A DNA stretch of 64,000 bases from positions 4,002,001 through 4,066,000 of the forward strand of contig NZ_CP036299.1 of the NCBI RefSeq assembly GCF_007752345.1. Direction: 5' to 3'. Below the pieces are notes generated by a model, which made no database searches, was not told where the DNA came from, and saw only the letters and a program-made list of their open reading frames with translations. Each line of letters opens with the position of its first letter. The stretch's first letter is position 1. Positions 18,100 to 27,991 of this stretch are shown piece after piece. The position numbers were made by a program, and so were the translations under genes. Source of the DNA: Planctopirus ephydatiae. GTDB taxonomy: Bacteria; Planctomycetota; Planctomycetia; Planctomycetales; Planctomycetaceae.

Positions 18100-20262
18100 T
18101 CAGCGACTCAGCTTCTCCACGTCGGAGGGGAGGTGTGGTTCCAACATGGTGGGCCGCATCTGTTCAGCCTCCTGAACTTCCTCAGAAATCCTTGCATAGA
18201 GCTGAGCCTGACTGCGAAATGGCTCTGTCCCCGCAGGAACAGCACTGCGGACATATCGCCCGTCAGACATGAGTTTTCGAGCTTTGGCAGTATCCATGAA
18301 ATGCGTCTTCAAAATACTGAGCAGCCTCGATTTGGCAGCTGGTGCATTCACCGGAACCAGGAGTTCAATCCGTCGATCCAGGTTTCGCGGCATCCAGTCG
18401 GCACTGGAAATGAAAACCAGCTCGTCTCCCCCATGATGAAAGTACAGAACCCTGCTGTGTTCCAGAAATCGATCCACAATACTGGTGACTGTGATGTTCT
18501 CGCTTAATCCTTCAATGCCCGGTTTCAAGCAGCAGACGCCACGAACATTGAGCCGGATTTTGACCCCCGCCTGAGACGCACGGTACAGCGCCTCAATCAT
18601 CTGTTCATCAACCAGCGCGTTGAGCTTGGCATGAATCATCGCTTTCTGGCCATGCTTCTTACGGTCGATTTCGGCATCAATCAATTCGAGCAGCTTTTCG
18701 CGCAACCCTAAGGGTGCTGCTTCAAGCCTGCGGAAACGCTGAGGCTGGCTGTAACCCGTCACCGCATGAAATAAAGCGGTGGCATCCGACCCTAGATCTT
18801 CATCACAAGTAAAGAGACTGGCATCGACATAAAGCCTCGATGTCATTTCATTGTAGTTGCCTGTTCCAAAGTGCATGTACCGCTGAATGCCATGCGGCTC
18901 TCTGCGGACCACCAGGCAGACTTTAGCATGCGTCTTGAGACCTTTGACGCCATAAATCACTTGAACTTCTGATCGTTCCAGATCGCGTGCCCACTCGATA
19001 TTGCGTGCCTCATCAAAGCGGGCCTTGAGTTCCAGGACAGCCGTCACATACTTGCCATTCTGTGCAGCCCGCTTGAGAGCAGAGACAATCGGACTATTGC
19101 GGCTGGTGCGGTATAACGTCTGCTTAATGGCCAGCACATCAGGATCAACAGCCGCCTCTTCGATAAACCGCACGACGGGATCGAAACTTTCATAAGGGTG
19201 ATACAGCAGAATGTCCCCTTTAGCGATCTCTTGGAAAATGCTTTGAGTCGCATCGATCCGCGGCGAATTGCGTGAGGGCCACGGCTTATCGCGATGCTGG
19301 TCAAACCCTTGAATCTCAAAAACCCGCATCATCACTGTCAGATCGAGTGGCCCGTCGAGCAGATAAACATCCTGCTCGGAGACCTCAGTCACCTGCATCA
19401 GAAAGCTCAAAGTTTCTGTAGAAACCGTGGAAGCCACTTCCAGCCGGACACAGTCCCCTTCGCGGCGGGCATCGAGTGCCTCCACCATTTCCTTTAAGAG
19501 ATCGCTTGCACCATCTTCGCGCAGTTCCATATCCGCATTGCGAGTCATGCGGAAAGGGACACATTCCAGAACCATTTCACCCGCAAAGAAACTGCCGATA
19601 CAGATTTCCAGCAGGTTTTCCAGCAGGATATATGAATAGCCACCCGCCTCATGAGGCAAAGTCACAATTCGTTCACGTCCCCGGCCAAAGGGAATCACCG
19701 CAAACTTGGGTTTGTCATCGCTCTCACCTTTTAATCGCACACACAGATTCATTGTCTGATTGACGAGTTGCGGAAAATCATCATGCCCTGTCACTCGAAT
19801 CGGAGTGAGAATCGGATAGATCTTCTGCTCGAAGACCTGCCGGATGACCGTATGTTGGCGATCCGAAAGCTCTTCTTTGGTGACTCGACGGAGTTGATCG
19901 GCCTGCAGGGCAGGTTCGATCTCTTTGAGCAGGCAGCGATACTGTTCCCTCACCATCTGATGTGTTCGCTGGCTGATGGCTTCCAGTTGCTCGATCGCCG
20001 TCAAACCGGCAGGATCGCGCGACGTGTTCTGTTGTCGCCTCAACATCTGCAAACTGCCCACCCGCACCATGAAGAATTCGTCAAGATTCGAGGCGGTAAT
20101 CGCCAGAAACTTGAGTCGCTCTAAAAGCGGTGATGTCGCATCGAGTGCTTCATCGAGCACCCGCTGATTGAATTCGAGCCAGCTCAACTCGCGATTGAAA
20201 AAACGACTCTCCACAGACTGTGATACAGCAACTTGAGCAGGCTGGCTGGTTTTGGAATTCAT
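18100..20262 (-). CDS. ppk1: Polyphosphate kinase 1
   Basis: Ppk1 reversibly transfers the terminal phosphate of ATP onto polyphosphate. The 720 residues match the four-domain enzyme: N-domain FFNRELSWLEFNQRVLDEA, head domain, and two phospholipase-D-like C-domains. The catalytic phospho-histidine sits in LKTHAKVCLVVRR (about residue 444), with MHFGTGNYNE just after. ATG 20262, with GAAGAAG upstream, is preferred over the TTG that extends the frame to 20304. The gene follows ppx by about 110 bp on the same strand. Confidence 0.96.
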   Translation of the reverse strand: MNSKTSQPAQVAVSQSVESRFFNRELSWLEFNQRVLDEALDATSPLLERLKFLAITASNLDEFFMVRVGSLQMLRRQQNTSRDPAGLTAIEQLEAISQRTHQMVREQYRCLLKEIEPALQADQLRRVTKEELSDRQHTVIRQVFEQKIYPILTPIRVTGHDDFPQLVNQTMNLCVRLKGESDDKPKFAVIPFGRGRERIVTLPHEAGGYSYILLENLLEICIGSFFAGEMVLECVPFRMTRNADMELREDGASDLLKEMVEALDARREGDCVRLEVASTVSTETLSFLMQVTEVSEQDVYLLDGPLDLTVMMRVFEIQGFDQHRDKPWPSRNSPRIDATQSIFQEIAKGDILLYHPYESFDPVVRFIEEAAVDPDVLAIKQTLYRTSRNSPIVSALKRAAQNGKYVTAVLELKARFDEARNIEWARDLERSEVQVIYGVKGLKTHAKVCLVVRREPHGIQRYMHFGTGNYNEMTSRLYVDASLFTCDEDLGSDATALFHAVTGYSQPQRFRRLEAAPLGLREKLLELIDAEIDRKKHGQKAMIHAKLNALVDEQMIEALYRASQAGVKIRLNVRGVCCLKPGIEGLSENITVTSIVDRFLEHSRVLYFHHGGDELVFISSADWMPRNLDRRIELLVPVNAPAAKSRLLSILKTHFMDTAKARKLMSDGRYVRSAVPAGTEPFRSQAQLYARISEEVQEAEQMRPTMLEPHLPSDVEKLSR

Positions 20263-20369
20263 AGGCGACTTCTTCAACAATGAACGGCGAGTGATCGATC
20301 GCAATCAATAGATATCTCTGGTAAGTCAGGCTCGATGGCGGATCGCCACTGGATCAACAACCGCATGGC

Positions 20370-21971
20370 TTACTGCCTCAGTTTTCGGAGCAGAACCGAC
20401 ATTCCGTAGGTCTCTTCAAAAAGTGCCCCGGTCTGTTTGAGTGCCAGTTGTTCAAGAGCCAGATCTTCGACTTGAGGCAGACTGATCACCAGCCTCGAAC
20501 CTTCCCGGGCAAACCACAATTCGTGCAGTCGCTGGCTGTGCGAAGCATCGAGGGCATCGGCCAGCCGTAATAATGCCGCCATTTTGACGACCGCAATTCG
20601 CTGGTCGCGATCCAGTTGCGTAAAGCCGGTATGCGTCGGCTTAGGGGATGTCTTGCGATGGTACCGGGCCGTCAGGCCAATCAGCATCACATCCGTCCGG
20701 CTGAGACCGAACAACTCGCTGTTCAGAATGAGATACATCGAATGCTTATGATAGCCACTCGGGCCAATATACAGACCGATTTCGTGCAGGAGTGCAGCGA
20801 CAGTCAGCAGCAGTTCGAACCGGGGTTCCAGATGATGCTCTTCTCGTAAACCTTGAAAGAGGATTTTGCAGAGTTTAGCCACATGCCGAGCATGAGCTTC
20901 AGCAAAGTTAAACTTCCTCCCGAGCTCAATCGCCGAACGCACCACCTGATTGCGAAAATCTTCATTGAGAGCCCCATGCGAGGCCATATCCGTCAGCATG
21001 CCATCGCGCAGATTGACGTTCGCCACGTGAATCTCATCGAGTTGGAATGACTTAGCCATCTGGACGTAAGCCAGCAGTGCCGGCCCTAATGTCCCCGCAT
21101 CCGGAAATGAAATGTGATACTTATGAACGATCTTGTCTTCATTCAGGTCGAGAATCGTATTCGTCAGCTGTTCGAGTTCATTCACTTTCAACCTGAGCAT
21201 GCCATCATGGCCTACTTCGCCACCCAGTTGATGGGCGGCAAACCGCATATCGCCACCCAGTGCGACCATATTGCGGATCTCTGAACGATTGACATGCTGC
21301 GAGACCTGCTCGATCACACGCCGCATCTGTGTTTCCAGAATATGCCGGATCGTGACGCGGGAAGACTGATACGCTTCGATCGTTTCCCGCAGTCTCAATG
21401 AACCCAGTCGATAGGTCTGTGAAAACTGCACATCACAATTCTGGAGAACCAGAATTTCCGTACTACCCCCACCTACTTCGACAACAAGCGTTCCCCATTC
21501 GGCAAACTGCTTGTCGGATTTCAGCAGTGGCTGAACACCCAGGTAAGTAATCCGACTGACTTCCGCCTCGTCGATCACTTCGACCTGCAGACCGGTAGCC
21601 GTATAAATTCGATCCTGAAAGGCCAGTTTGTTCATCGACTCGCGGACAGCGCTCGTCGCCACCACACGAATCTGGTCGGGCCGGGAAAGTTCGTACTCCG
21701 CCAGAACTCGCCGATAACTGCGCAGCACACGCACACACTCTTCAATGGTCGCTTTGTCGATCACACCCTTCGAAAAGACGTCCCGCCCCAGATGCACAGC
21801 TTGCGACAGCGTGCTGAGCAGATGCACCTCTCCCGATTCGTGAAGTTCAGCTATCGCCATGCGAATCGACGTGGCACCAATATCAATCACAGCTACCGGT
21901 CGAACGTGGGGCGGAGATCGGTGACCTCCACCATTTTCGACGCCCTCTAATCCTCTCAGACCTATCAACAT
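20370..21971 (-). CDS. ppx: Exopolyphosphatase (Ppx/GppA) with HD-type C-domain
   Basis: Ppx/GppA enzymes hydrolyse polyphosphate or pppGpp. The actin-like ATPase fold is shown by VIDIGATSIRMAIAEL near the start and VVEVGGGSTEILVLQ in the middle. The C-terminal 200 residues hold an HD-like domain (AALLHEIGLYIG; YHRK; LLRLADALDASH). The 533-residue length fits long-form Ppx. ATG 21971 has the strong site GGAGGAGG just upstream. Its placement before ppk1 suggests coupled synthesis and degradation of polyphosphate. Confidence 0.93.
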   Translation of the reverse strand: MLIGLRGLEGVENGGGHRSPPHVRPVAVIDIGATSIRMAIAELHESGEVHLLSTLSQAVHLGRDVFSKGVIDKATIEECVRVLRSYRRVLAEYELSRPDQIRVVATSAVRESMNKLAFQDRIYTATGLQVEVIDEAEVSRITYLGVQPLLKSDKQFAEWGTLVVEVGGGSTEILVLQNCDVQFSQTYRLGSLRLRETIEAYQSSRVTIRHILETQMRRVIEQVSQHVNRSEIRNMVALGGDMRFAAHQLGGEVGHDGMLRLKVNELEQLTNTILDLNEDKIVHKYHISFPDAGTLGPALLAYVQMAKSFQLDEIHVANVNLRDGMLTDMASHGALNEDFRNQVVRSAIELGRKFNFAEAHARHVAKLCKILFQGLREEHHLEPRFELLLTVAALLHEIGLYIGPSGYHKHSMYLILNSELFGLSRTDVMLIGLTARYHRKTSPKPTHTGFTQLDRDQRIAVVKMAALLRLADALDASHSQRLHELWFAREGSRLVISLPQVEDLALEQLALKQTGALFEETYGMSVLLRKLRQ

Positions 21972-22100
21972 GCCGGCCTCCTCCCCGCCACGCTTCCCCG
22001 GAACCAATCCTCAGATTCATGCCAGGGAAGGGATCGAAACATAACGTCTTTCAAGGGCGACTCGCCGATCACTCGAACAATATCGTGGGTTTTCAAGACA

Positions 22101-23102
22101 TCAATTCTTGGCAGTTTTCTCTTCGACGAGATGACGAATCCAGGCGGCTGCACCCAGTGCACCCGCATCATCTCCCAGCTTGGCAACTTTGACTTCAACA
22201 GCCCCTTCATAGGCTGGCATCACATGACTTCCCAATGCATTTTGAACTTCTTCCAGGAAAAGTTTTGGCAAAGCTTCCACCAACCCTCCCCCCAGCACTA
22301 TCACATCGGGAAGCAGCAGGTTGACAGTTCCTGCAATCGCTACGCCGAGATGGTGGGCTCCATCGCGAACAATCTTTTCCACCATCGTGTCACCATCGCT
22401 GATGGCCTCGGCCAATGTGCCACTGCGAATGTTTGCCAGATCTGTTCCCGCCACCCGCATCAGATGTGGGGCCTGTCCACGATAGGCCGCTTTGGCAATC
22501 TCGGCCGACATCGACAATCGACTCGCGACTGTTTCCAGGCATCCTCGGCGGCCACAACCGCACATGGCACCATTGGGCACCACTGGAATATGCCCCAATT
22601 CCAGGCAAGACGATTTGCGACCGCGGTAAATTCGCCCCTCATAGACGAGACCCGCACCGATCCCGGTCCCAGGAAAAACTCCTAAAGTCGTACGGGCACC
22701 GGAACCTGCTCCAAAGCGATGCTCACCATACACACCAGCATCCACATCATTGAGGATGGTGGCTTCGCAACCGAATCGCTTTTCGAGAATGTCCTTCAAT
22801 GGCACATTCTTCCAACCCAGATTCGGAGACTCGACAATGATCCCTTTGTCGAGATCTAACGGCCCCGGGCAGCCCACTGCAATCCCACGCAATTGCGAAA
22901 CTGAGACATCCAGTTCGACAAGCAGCTTCTCAATACTGTTGCAAATACGCTCCACACCCGCATCGGCACCTTCATGCCCGCGGGTTTTCTTTCTCCGGTG
23001 GCCCACAGGTTGCAGCTTGCGGTCAAACAGACCGGCATGCATTTTTGTGCCGCCTAAATCAAACCCCAGCCAGTATCCATCATCATGCGAGGCTGCAATC
23101 AT
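22101..23102 (-). CDS. ROK family sugar kinase (glucokinase-like)
   Basis: The protein (333 residues) shows the ROK hallmarks: phosphate-1 motif GFDLGGTKMHAGLFD, CPGPLDLDKG, phosphate-2 motif GVFPGTGIGAGLVYEG, and the zinc motif CGCGRRGCLE after LELGHIPV. It should phosphorylate glucose or a related sugar. It precedes ppx by 93 bp and ppk1 follows, so the phosphate donor could be polyphosphate instead of ATP (inference from context only). ATG 23102 has AGGAAG at good distance. Confidence 0.92.
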   Translation of the reverse strand: MIAASHDDGYWLGFDLGGTKMHAGLFDRKLQPVGHRRKKTRGHEGADAGVERICNSIEKLLVELDVSVSQLRGIAVGCPGPLDLDKGIIVESPNLGWKNVPLKDILEKRFGCEATILNDVDAGVYGEHRFGAGSGARTTLGVFPGTGIGAGLVYEGRIYRGRKSSCLELGHIPVVPNGAMCGCGRRGCLETVASRLSMSAEIAKAAYRGQAPHLMRVAGTDLANIRSGTLAEAISDGDTMVEKIVRDGAHHLGVAIAGTVNLLLPDVIVLGGGLVEALPKLFLEEVQNALGSHVMPAYEGAVEVKVAKLGDDAGALGAAAWIRHLVEEKTAKN

Positions 23103-23272
23103 GCAAGGGTCTTCCTGTGGAGGATGGACTCACCAATTCGAGGAGACTGTCGCCAGACCACACGAGGCAAAACGCACTCGCACGATCTCCCCATCGCCAT
23201 CTTGATGTGACTCAGTCTGAATCACCAGTTTCAATCAATCAGTGGATTCGCAACGACACTCGACATCATCGA

Positions 23273-23310
23273 CCCCACCGGAACTGGGCAAATCCCCTGC
23301 TCCGGCGGGG
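23273..23310 (-). terminator. Stem-loop downstream of sucD
   Basis: CCCCACCGGA and TCCGGCGGGG form a 10-bp stem with one mismatch around an 18-base loop, about 55 bp past the sucD stop on its coding strand. No T run follows, so this is a weak terminator candidate. Confidence 0.35.
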
Positions 23311-23364
23311 TCTCGAAAGCATCGTTGCATCCTTCGCCAGCATGACTCTCCCAGCGAGGAAAGT

Positions 23365-24267
23365 CTACTTGCGATTGTCGATCGCTCTCTTCAATGCCAC
23401 GCCCATCTCGCCCGGGCTGCGTGCCACAACCACACCCGCAGCTTCCAGAGCCGCCATCTTTTCTTCGGCTGTCCCAGCACCACCCGAGATAATTGCCCCC
23501 GCATGACCCATGCGCTTGCCAGGAGGTGCCGTCTGGCCAGCAATGAATGCCGCCACTGGCTTGGTCACGTGGGCCTTGATGTACTCAGCCGCCTTGATTT
23601 CGGCATTTCCACCAATTTCGCCAATCATCATGATCGCTTCTGTCCCCGGATCGTTCTGGAACATTTCGAGCAATTCGATATAAGGCGTCCCGATGATGGG
23701 ATCCCCGCCAATACCGACAGCTGTCGATTGGCCTAACCCCAGATTCCCCAGTTGCCATGTGGCTTCATAGGTGAGCGTACCGCTCTTGCTGATCAACCCC
23801 ACGGTCCCAGGTTTATGAATATAGCCGGGCATAATACCAATCTTCGCCACACCGGGAGTGATCACACCCGGGCAGTTCGGCCCAATCAGACGCGACTTGG
23901 GATAGAAGGCCAACGCCTTCTTCACCCGCGCCATATCAAGCACGGGAATCCCTTCAGTAATACAGACAATCAGTTCGATCCCGGCATCAGCCGCTTCCAG
24001 AATCGAATCGGCTGCAAAAGGAGGCGGCACGAAAATCAGCGAGCAGTTGGCTCCCGTCTTGGCACAGGCTTCAGCAACTGTGTTAAAGACCGGAAAATCA
24101 TCGACCGTCGTGCCCCCTTTGCCAGGAGTCACGCCGCCGACAAACACATCTTCACCAGGACGATGCTCTTTGGCATAGGCCCGGCACTGCTGACTATGAA
24201 ATAGCCCGGCTTTGCCAGTAATCCCCTGGCAAATGATCTTGGTATTCTTATCCACAAGGATCGACAT
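23365..24267 (-). CDS. sucD: Succinyl-CoA ligase, alpha subunit
   Basis: SucD forms the CoA-binding half of succinyl-CoA synthetase, which makes succinate and ATP/GTP in the TCA cycle. The 300 residues include the start [19 protein letters not shown], the nucleotide fold [17 protein letters not shown], and the phospho-histidine loop [17 protein letters not shown], all intact. sucC lies 80 bp upstream on the same strand, so the two form an operon in the order sucC-sucD. Confidence 0.98.
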   Translation of the reverse strand: MSILVDKNTKIICQGITGKAGLFHSQQCRAYAKEHRPGEDVFVGGVTPGKGGTTVDDFPVFNTVAEACAKTGANCSLIFVPPPFAADSILEAADAGIELIVCITEGIPVLDMARVKKALAFYPKSRLIGPNCPGVITPGVAKIGIMPGYIHKPGTVGLISKSGTLTYEATWQLGNLGLGQSTAVGIGGDPIIGTPYIELLEMFQNDPGTEAIMMIGEIGGNAEIKAAEYIKAHVTKPVAAFIAGQTAPPGKRMGHAGAIISGGAGTAEEKMAALEAAGVVVARSPGEMGVALKRAIDNRK

Positions 24268-24349
24268 TTCGAGAATTCTTTCTACGACGATAGATACGTG
24301 ATGTTCGGAAAATGAAGAGGTTCAAAACCTGTTGTGTGAAAGCGTCTGA

Positions 24350-25534
24350 TTACGCAATCGAAGCGACGGCCTTTTTGGCAGCGTCAGTCAGATCCAGACC
24401 TGTCGTGATCTTCTTGCCACTTTCCGCCAACATCTTGCGGGCCAGTTCCACATTGGTTCCTTCGAGCCGAACCACCAGCGGCACCTGAATGCCAATCTTG
24501 TCGTAGGCCGTCAAAAGTGCTGTCACAATCGTGTCGCACTTCATAATGCCACCGAAAATGTTGACGAGAATCCCTTTGACGTTCTTATCAGCCAGGATAA
24601 TGCGGAAGGCTTCCGTCACCTGATCGACATTCGCACCACCACCCACATCGAGGAAGTTGGCTGGCTCACCGCCGTGCAGCTTGATCAAATCCATGGTCGA
24701 CATCGCCAGCCCGGCACCATTCACGAGGCAACCAAGATTGCCGTCGAGCTTGACGTAGCTCAGGCCCCACTTCTGAGCTTCGATTTCGGAAGGCTCTTCT
24801 TCGGCCAGATCGCGATAAGCCAGCACGTTCTGATGACGGAAGAGTGCGTTGTCGTCAAACGTCACCTTGGCATCGAGAGCGAGCAGTTCGCCTTCTTCGG
24901 TCACGACCAGCGGATTGATTTCCGCCATGCTGCAATCGTTATCGAGGAAGAACTTCGAAAGCTGCCGGAAGAACTTTTCGGCATTCTTGAGAGCATTCCC
25001 TTCCAGCCCCAGAGCAAAAGCCAGCTTGCGGGCCTGATAGCCTTCCAGACCATAGACGGGATCAAACGCTTCCGTGAGAATCTTCTCCGGATGATGGGCC
25101 GCCACCTCTTCGATATCCATGCCGCCTTCCGAAGAGACAATGATCACAGGGCCAGCCACTTCGCGATCCACCACACAGGCCGCATACAGCTCGCGGGCAA
25201 TCTTCAGACCCTGCTCGACCAGCAGCGTCTGGACTTTCTTACCCTCTTCGCCCGTCTGGATCGTCACCAATGTATTGCCCAGCATGCGACTGGCATGAGC
25301 GGCAGCATCCTCAGCCGACTTCACCAGCACCACCCCAGGCTGCTCGGGCTGCTCTTTGAACCGACCCTTCCCTCGACCACCGGCATGAATCTGTGATTTA
25401 ACGACAGCGACTGCTGTTCCCAGTTGACCGTAAGCGGCCTGAGCCTCTTCAGGTGTCTTGGCGACAATTCCGCGTGGTACAGCCACTCCGGCTTTGGCCA
25501 GAAGTTCTTTTGCCTGAAACTCGTGAATCTTCAT
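24350..25534 (-). CDS. sucC: Succinyl-CoA ligase, beta subunit
   Basis: SucC provides the ATP-grasp nucleotide site and the succinate-binding part of succinyl-CoA synthetase. The 394 residues are full length: [17 protein letters not shown] at the start, [12 protein letters not shown] in the ATP-grasp region, [15 protein letters not shown] and [14 protein letters not shown], with GGIMKCD near the end. Start ATG 25534 is unambiguous by similarity. It is the first gene of sucCD, divergent from the CitG-like gene. Confidence 0.98.
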   Translation of the reverse strand: MKIHEFQAKELLAKAGVAVPRGIVAKTPEEAQAAYGQLGTAVAVVKSQIHAGGRGKGRFKEQPEQPGVVLVKSAEDAAAHASRMLGNTLVTIQTGEEGKKVQTLLVEQGLKIARELYAACVVDREVAGPVIIVSSEGGMDIEEVAAHHPEKILTEAFDPVYGLEGYQARKLAFALGLEGNALKNAEKFFRQLSKFFLDNDCSMAEINPLVVTEEGELLALDAKVTFDDNALFRHQNVLAYRDLAEEEPSEIEAQKWGLSYVKLDGNLGCLVNGAGLAMSTMDLIKLHGGEPANFLDVGGGANVDQVTEAFRIILADKNVKGILVNIFGGIMKCDTIVTALLTAYDKIGIQVPLVVRLEGTNVELARKMLAESGKKITTGLDLTDAAKKAVASIA

Positions 25535-25820
25535 GCATTGTTCCGTTACTTCGGTGGGCCCTGTCTCAGCACACTCTGAAACAGGTCGACAACCAGTTTC
25601 CCTGACGTGATCCCATGAGCTATTGTGCCCTTGCAGCGTCTGAGATGATATCGGGGCGGAGAGTGAGCTTCCAACAGACTCTGGCGAATTGGCAAAATTC
25701 TAAAGATCGAGAGCCCTTCACTTTGACGAAAGTCCTCTCATTCACCTCGTTTTCGACATCTCTCCAGCAGAAAATACGAAATCTGGCACCCGGCAGGCAC
25801 CCACAGGAAACGCTTTTTTG

Positions 25821-26849
25821 ATGCAAGTTTTTCAAGAGATCACGGAAACTCTTTCTCGCTGGCACCAGAAACAGGCCAGAAAGATCGAAAAAACCGTTGA
25901 GAACCAGGCACTTCTCCTCGGCGAGGCCATCCAACTGGCGTGCCTCATCGAGGCGACCTCACGCAAAGCCGGGAATGTGCATCCCTGGGCATCATTTGAC
26001 GACCTTTCCTACGTCGATTTCTGCCATGCAGGCGAATCACTGGCAAAGTTCGGTAGCCAGGCTGCGCTGGATCCCCAGCCGAGCCAGGAAACCCCCGGCT
26101 CACTCGGAATGTGGATTGAACAGGCCGTGGCTGCATCGCACAGTTCCTCGACTTCCAATGTGAACCTCGGGATCGTCCTGCTGGTCGCTCCGTTGGCCAT
26201 GACCTGGCGAACTGGCATGACCGAGCAAACTGGCACAACACTGGCAAGCTGGCAGGAGGCTGTTGCCCACTTAATCGCCACATCAACCACCGCCGATGCA
26301 GCGGCCATGTACCGGGCAATTCTGGCAGCCAAACCCGGCGGGCTCGGAAAAAGCACCACACAGGATGTGCGGGAAACTCCCACCGTAACACTCCAGGAGG
26401 CCATGCATCTCGCTCGGGATCGTGACCAGATTGCCGCCTGCTATGACGACGGTTTCGCCAGCCTGTTCCAGCATTGGTTGCCACGCTTAAGCCGGTGGAT
26501 CGATGAGCTGACCAAAGCGAATGCGGATTCCTGCAGCCTTGCCACCGGCTGGGAGTTTCCACCCGCTGCGTGGGAAGTCGCCACCATCGGATTACAACTG
26601 GAACTGCTGGCACACCACGGCGATTCTCTGATTGCTCGCAAACTGGGGCCGGAGTTCCATCGTGAGGTTCCCTTAGAGGCCCGAAAGATCCTGGAAGCCG
26701 GCTGGCCCTATACGACCACTGGCTGGCAGCTCTATCATACTTTTGACCAATGGCTGCGTGCCGACGGCCACCAACGCAACCCCGGCACCACCGCCGACCT
26801 CATCGCCGCCACCTGGTTAGTTTATCTTTGCAGGACTTTATCTCCATAG
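25821..26849 (+). CDS. CitG-like triphosphoribosyl-dephospho-CoA synthase family protein
   Basis: The 342-residue product resembles the CitG/MdcB family: EAIQLACLIEATSRKAGNVHP (compare the KPGNVHP type), FDDLSYVDF and NVNLGIVLLVAPLAM are recognisable. Classical CitG makes the prosthetic-group precursor of citrate lyase, but no citrate or malonate lyase genes are here. From memory, CitG-like proteins also accompany archaeal-type C1 (H4MPT) gene sets in planctomycetes and methylotrophs. The pterin gene that follows favours that reading (inference). ATG 25821 is preferred over TTG 25818; AGGAAA lies upstream. Confidence 0.8.
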   Translation: MQVFQEITETLSRWHQKQARKIEKTVENQALLLGEAIQLACLIEATSRKAGNVHPWASFDDLSYVDFCHAGESLAKFGSQAALDPQPSQETPGSLGMWIEQAVAASHSSSTSNVNLGIVLLVAPLAMTWRTGMTEQTGTTLASWQEAVAHLIATSTTADAAAMYRAILAAKPGGLGKSTTQDVRETPTVTLQEAMHLARDRDQIAACYDDGFASLFQHWLPRLSRWIDELTKANADSCSLATGWEFPPAAWEVATIGLQLELLAHHGDSLIARKLGPEFHREVPLEARKILEAGWPYTTTGWQLYHTFDQWLRADGHQRNPGTTADLIAATWLVYLCRTLSP

Positions 26850-26850
26850 C

Positions 26851-26997
26851 GTCCGCCATGCGGACCACAATCAGTGTAGGGTCCGCTGTGCGGACCAAAT
26901 TCGACACGCTAACGTCATCCACCTCAATGAATCACATAGACTTCTGAAAGACCCACAACGACTTCACAACCAATATGGTCCGCACAGCGGACCCTAC
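26851..26997. repeat. Three GTCCGC/GCGGAC palindromes
   Basis: GTCCGC-CAT-GCGGAC lies at 26851-26865, just past the CitG-like stop. GTAGGGTCCGCTGTGCGGACC lies at 26876-26896. Its reverse complement, ending in CCCTAC, is at 26977-26997. The last two face each other over 80 bp and could form a long stem. Confidence 0.85.
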
Positions 26998-27001
26998 TTC
27001 A

Positions 27002-27040
27002 CAACCATCAACCAACAACCAACAACCAAGAAATCCCACC
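27002..27040 (+). promoter_or_regulatory. C/A-rich leader directly before the PTPS start
   Basis: The 39 bases before ATG 27041 are almost pure C/A with repeated CCAACAA units and a single G. There is no Shine-Dalgarno. Similar leaders precede ileS and the DUF971 gene. It could be an unstructured translation leader or a Rho-loading (rut-like) tract. Confidence 0.6.
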
Positions 27041-27526
27041 ATGCCCGAATTCCGCGTTCGTGTCACCAAAGACCATCTCGTTTTCAGTGCCGCCCACTTC
27101 ATCACCTTCAATGGCAACATCTGTGAGCGGCTGCACGGCCACAACTGGCGAGTCGCCGTGGAATTGACTGGCCCGCTCGACGAAAACAGTTATGTCTTTG
27201 ACTTTATTGCACTCCGGGATGCGACGCAGAAGCTCGTCCACGAGCTGGATCACAAAGTTCTCTTGCCGCTCCAGCATCCGACCATCAAAGTCGAAGTTGG
27301 CACGAAGGAAGTCGAAGCGAAGTTCGAGGATCGCCGCTGGGTCTTCCCGCTGGAAGACTGCGCCCTGCTCCCCATCGCCAACACGACGGCCGAACTCTTG
27401 GCCGACTGGTTCGCAAAGCACTTGTGCGAAGTCGTCCGCGCCTGGCCGGGTCAGCAGGTGAAGTTCGTGCAGGCAGAAGTCGAAGAAAACTTCGGCCAGT
27501 GGGGGATTTGCAAGGTGGAAGTGTAG
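27041..27526 (+). CDS. 6-pyruvoyl-tetrahydropterin synthase family protein
   Basis: The 161-residue protein has the PTPS/QueD fold. H19 (FSAAHF), H32 and H34 (HGHNW) are the zinc ligands, and C28 in CERLHGH is the catalytic cysteine. DHKVLLP and the C-terminal VEENFGQWGI follow. It is about 40 residues longer than QueD because of an insertion near residues 85-110. Family members make dihydroneopterin-derived pterins or the queuosine precursor. Next to a CitG-like gene, a role in tetrahydromethanopterin synthesis is plausible. Upstream codons in the same frame lie in repeats, so ATG 27041 is the start. Confidence 0.9.
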   Translation: MPEFRVRVTKDHLVFSAAHFITFNGNICERLHGHNWRVAVELTGPLDENSYVFDFIALRDATQKLVHELDHKVLLPLQHPTIKVEVGTKEVEAKFEDRRWVFPLEDCALLPIANTTAELLADWFAKHLCEVVRAWPGQQVKFVQAEVEENFGQWGICKVEV

Positions 27527-27577
27527 TTCCGTAGGGGAGAAGGAAAGAAGGCAGGAAGGAAAGAAGCCAGCATTTCG

Positions 27578-27652
27578 TAGGGCAGGCTCCCGCCTGCCGA
27601 TTATGACCTCTCAAACGTAGGGTGCAAGGAGTCCTCGGAATGCACCATCCTG
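27578..27652 (+). repeat. Two GTAGGG-headed palindromes
   Basis: GTAGGGCAGGC-TCCC-GCCTGCC is at 27578-27598 (7-bp stem, 4-base loop). A second type, beginning GTAGGGTGCAAGGAGT and closing TGCACCATCCTGG, lies at 27617-27652. Confidence 0.85.
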
Positions 27653-27724
27653 GCGTTGATCAATCAAAGATGGTGCGATGACATAGACCCGACAAATCAT
27701 GCCGTTTTTGATCGGAAGACACCC

Positions 27725-27991
27725 ATGCCCCGAACCATCCATCGAGCCGATATCGCGGCGATCATTGCTGTTGTGCTGTACGTTGGATCGTTCCTGGTCC
27801 TCTCACGCATCGGTATCCGCGAGGCACAAAAATATGACTCGCATGGGTATTACTTTATCGAACCGACGAACACTTCCCGCGATCACATTCACATCTCCCT
27901 GTATGTCTTCTTCTGGCCGCTTGTGCAAATCGACCGATATATCAATGGAGGTTACGGACCAGCCACCCCACCACTTCGCGAAATGAATTAA
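27725..27991 (+). CDS. Small membrane protein of unknown function
   Basis: An 88-residue product with one clear membrane helix near the N-terminus (IAAIIAVVLYVGSFLVL) and a second hydrophobic patch (ISLYVFFWPLVQI). I do not recognise the family. It stands alone between two clusters of palindromic repeats, and a terminal PLREMN suggests an intact end. An earlier ATG at 27656 would start inside repeat-derived sequence, so ATG 27725 is preferred. Confidence 0.55.
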   Translation: MPRTIHRADIAAIIAVVLYVGSFLVLSRIGIREAQKYDSHGYYFIEPTNTSRDHIHISLYVFFWPLVQIDRYINGGYGPATPPLREMN

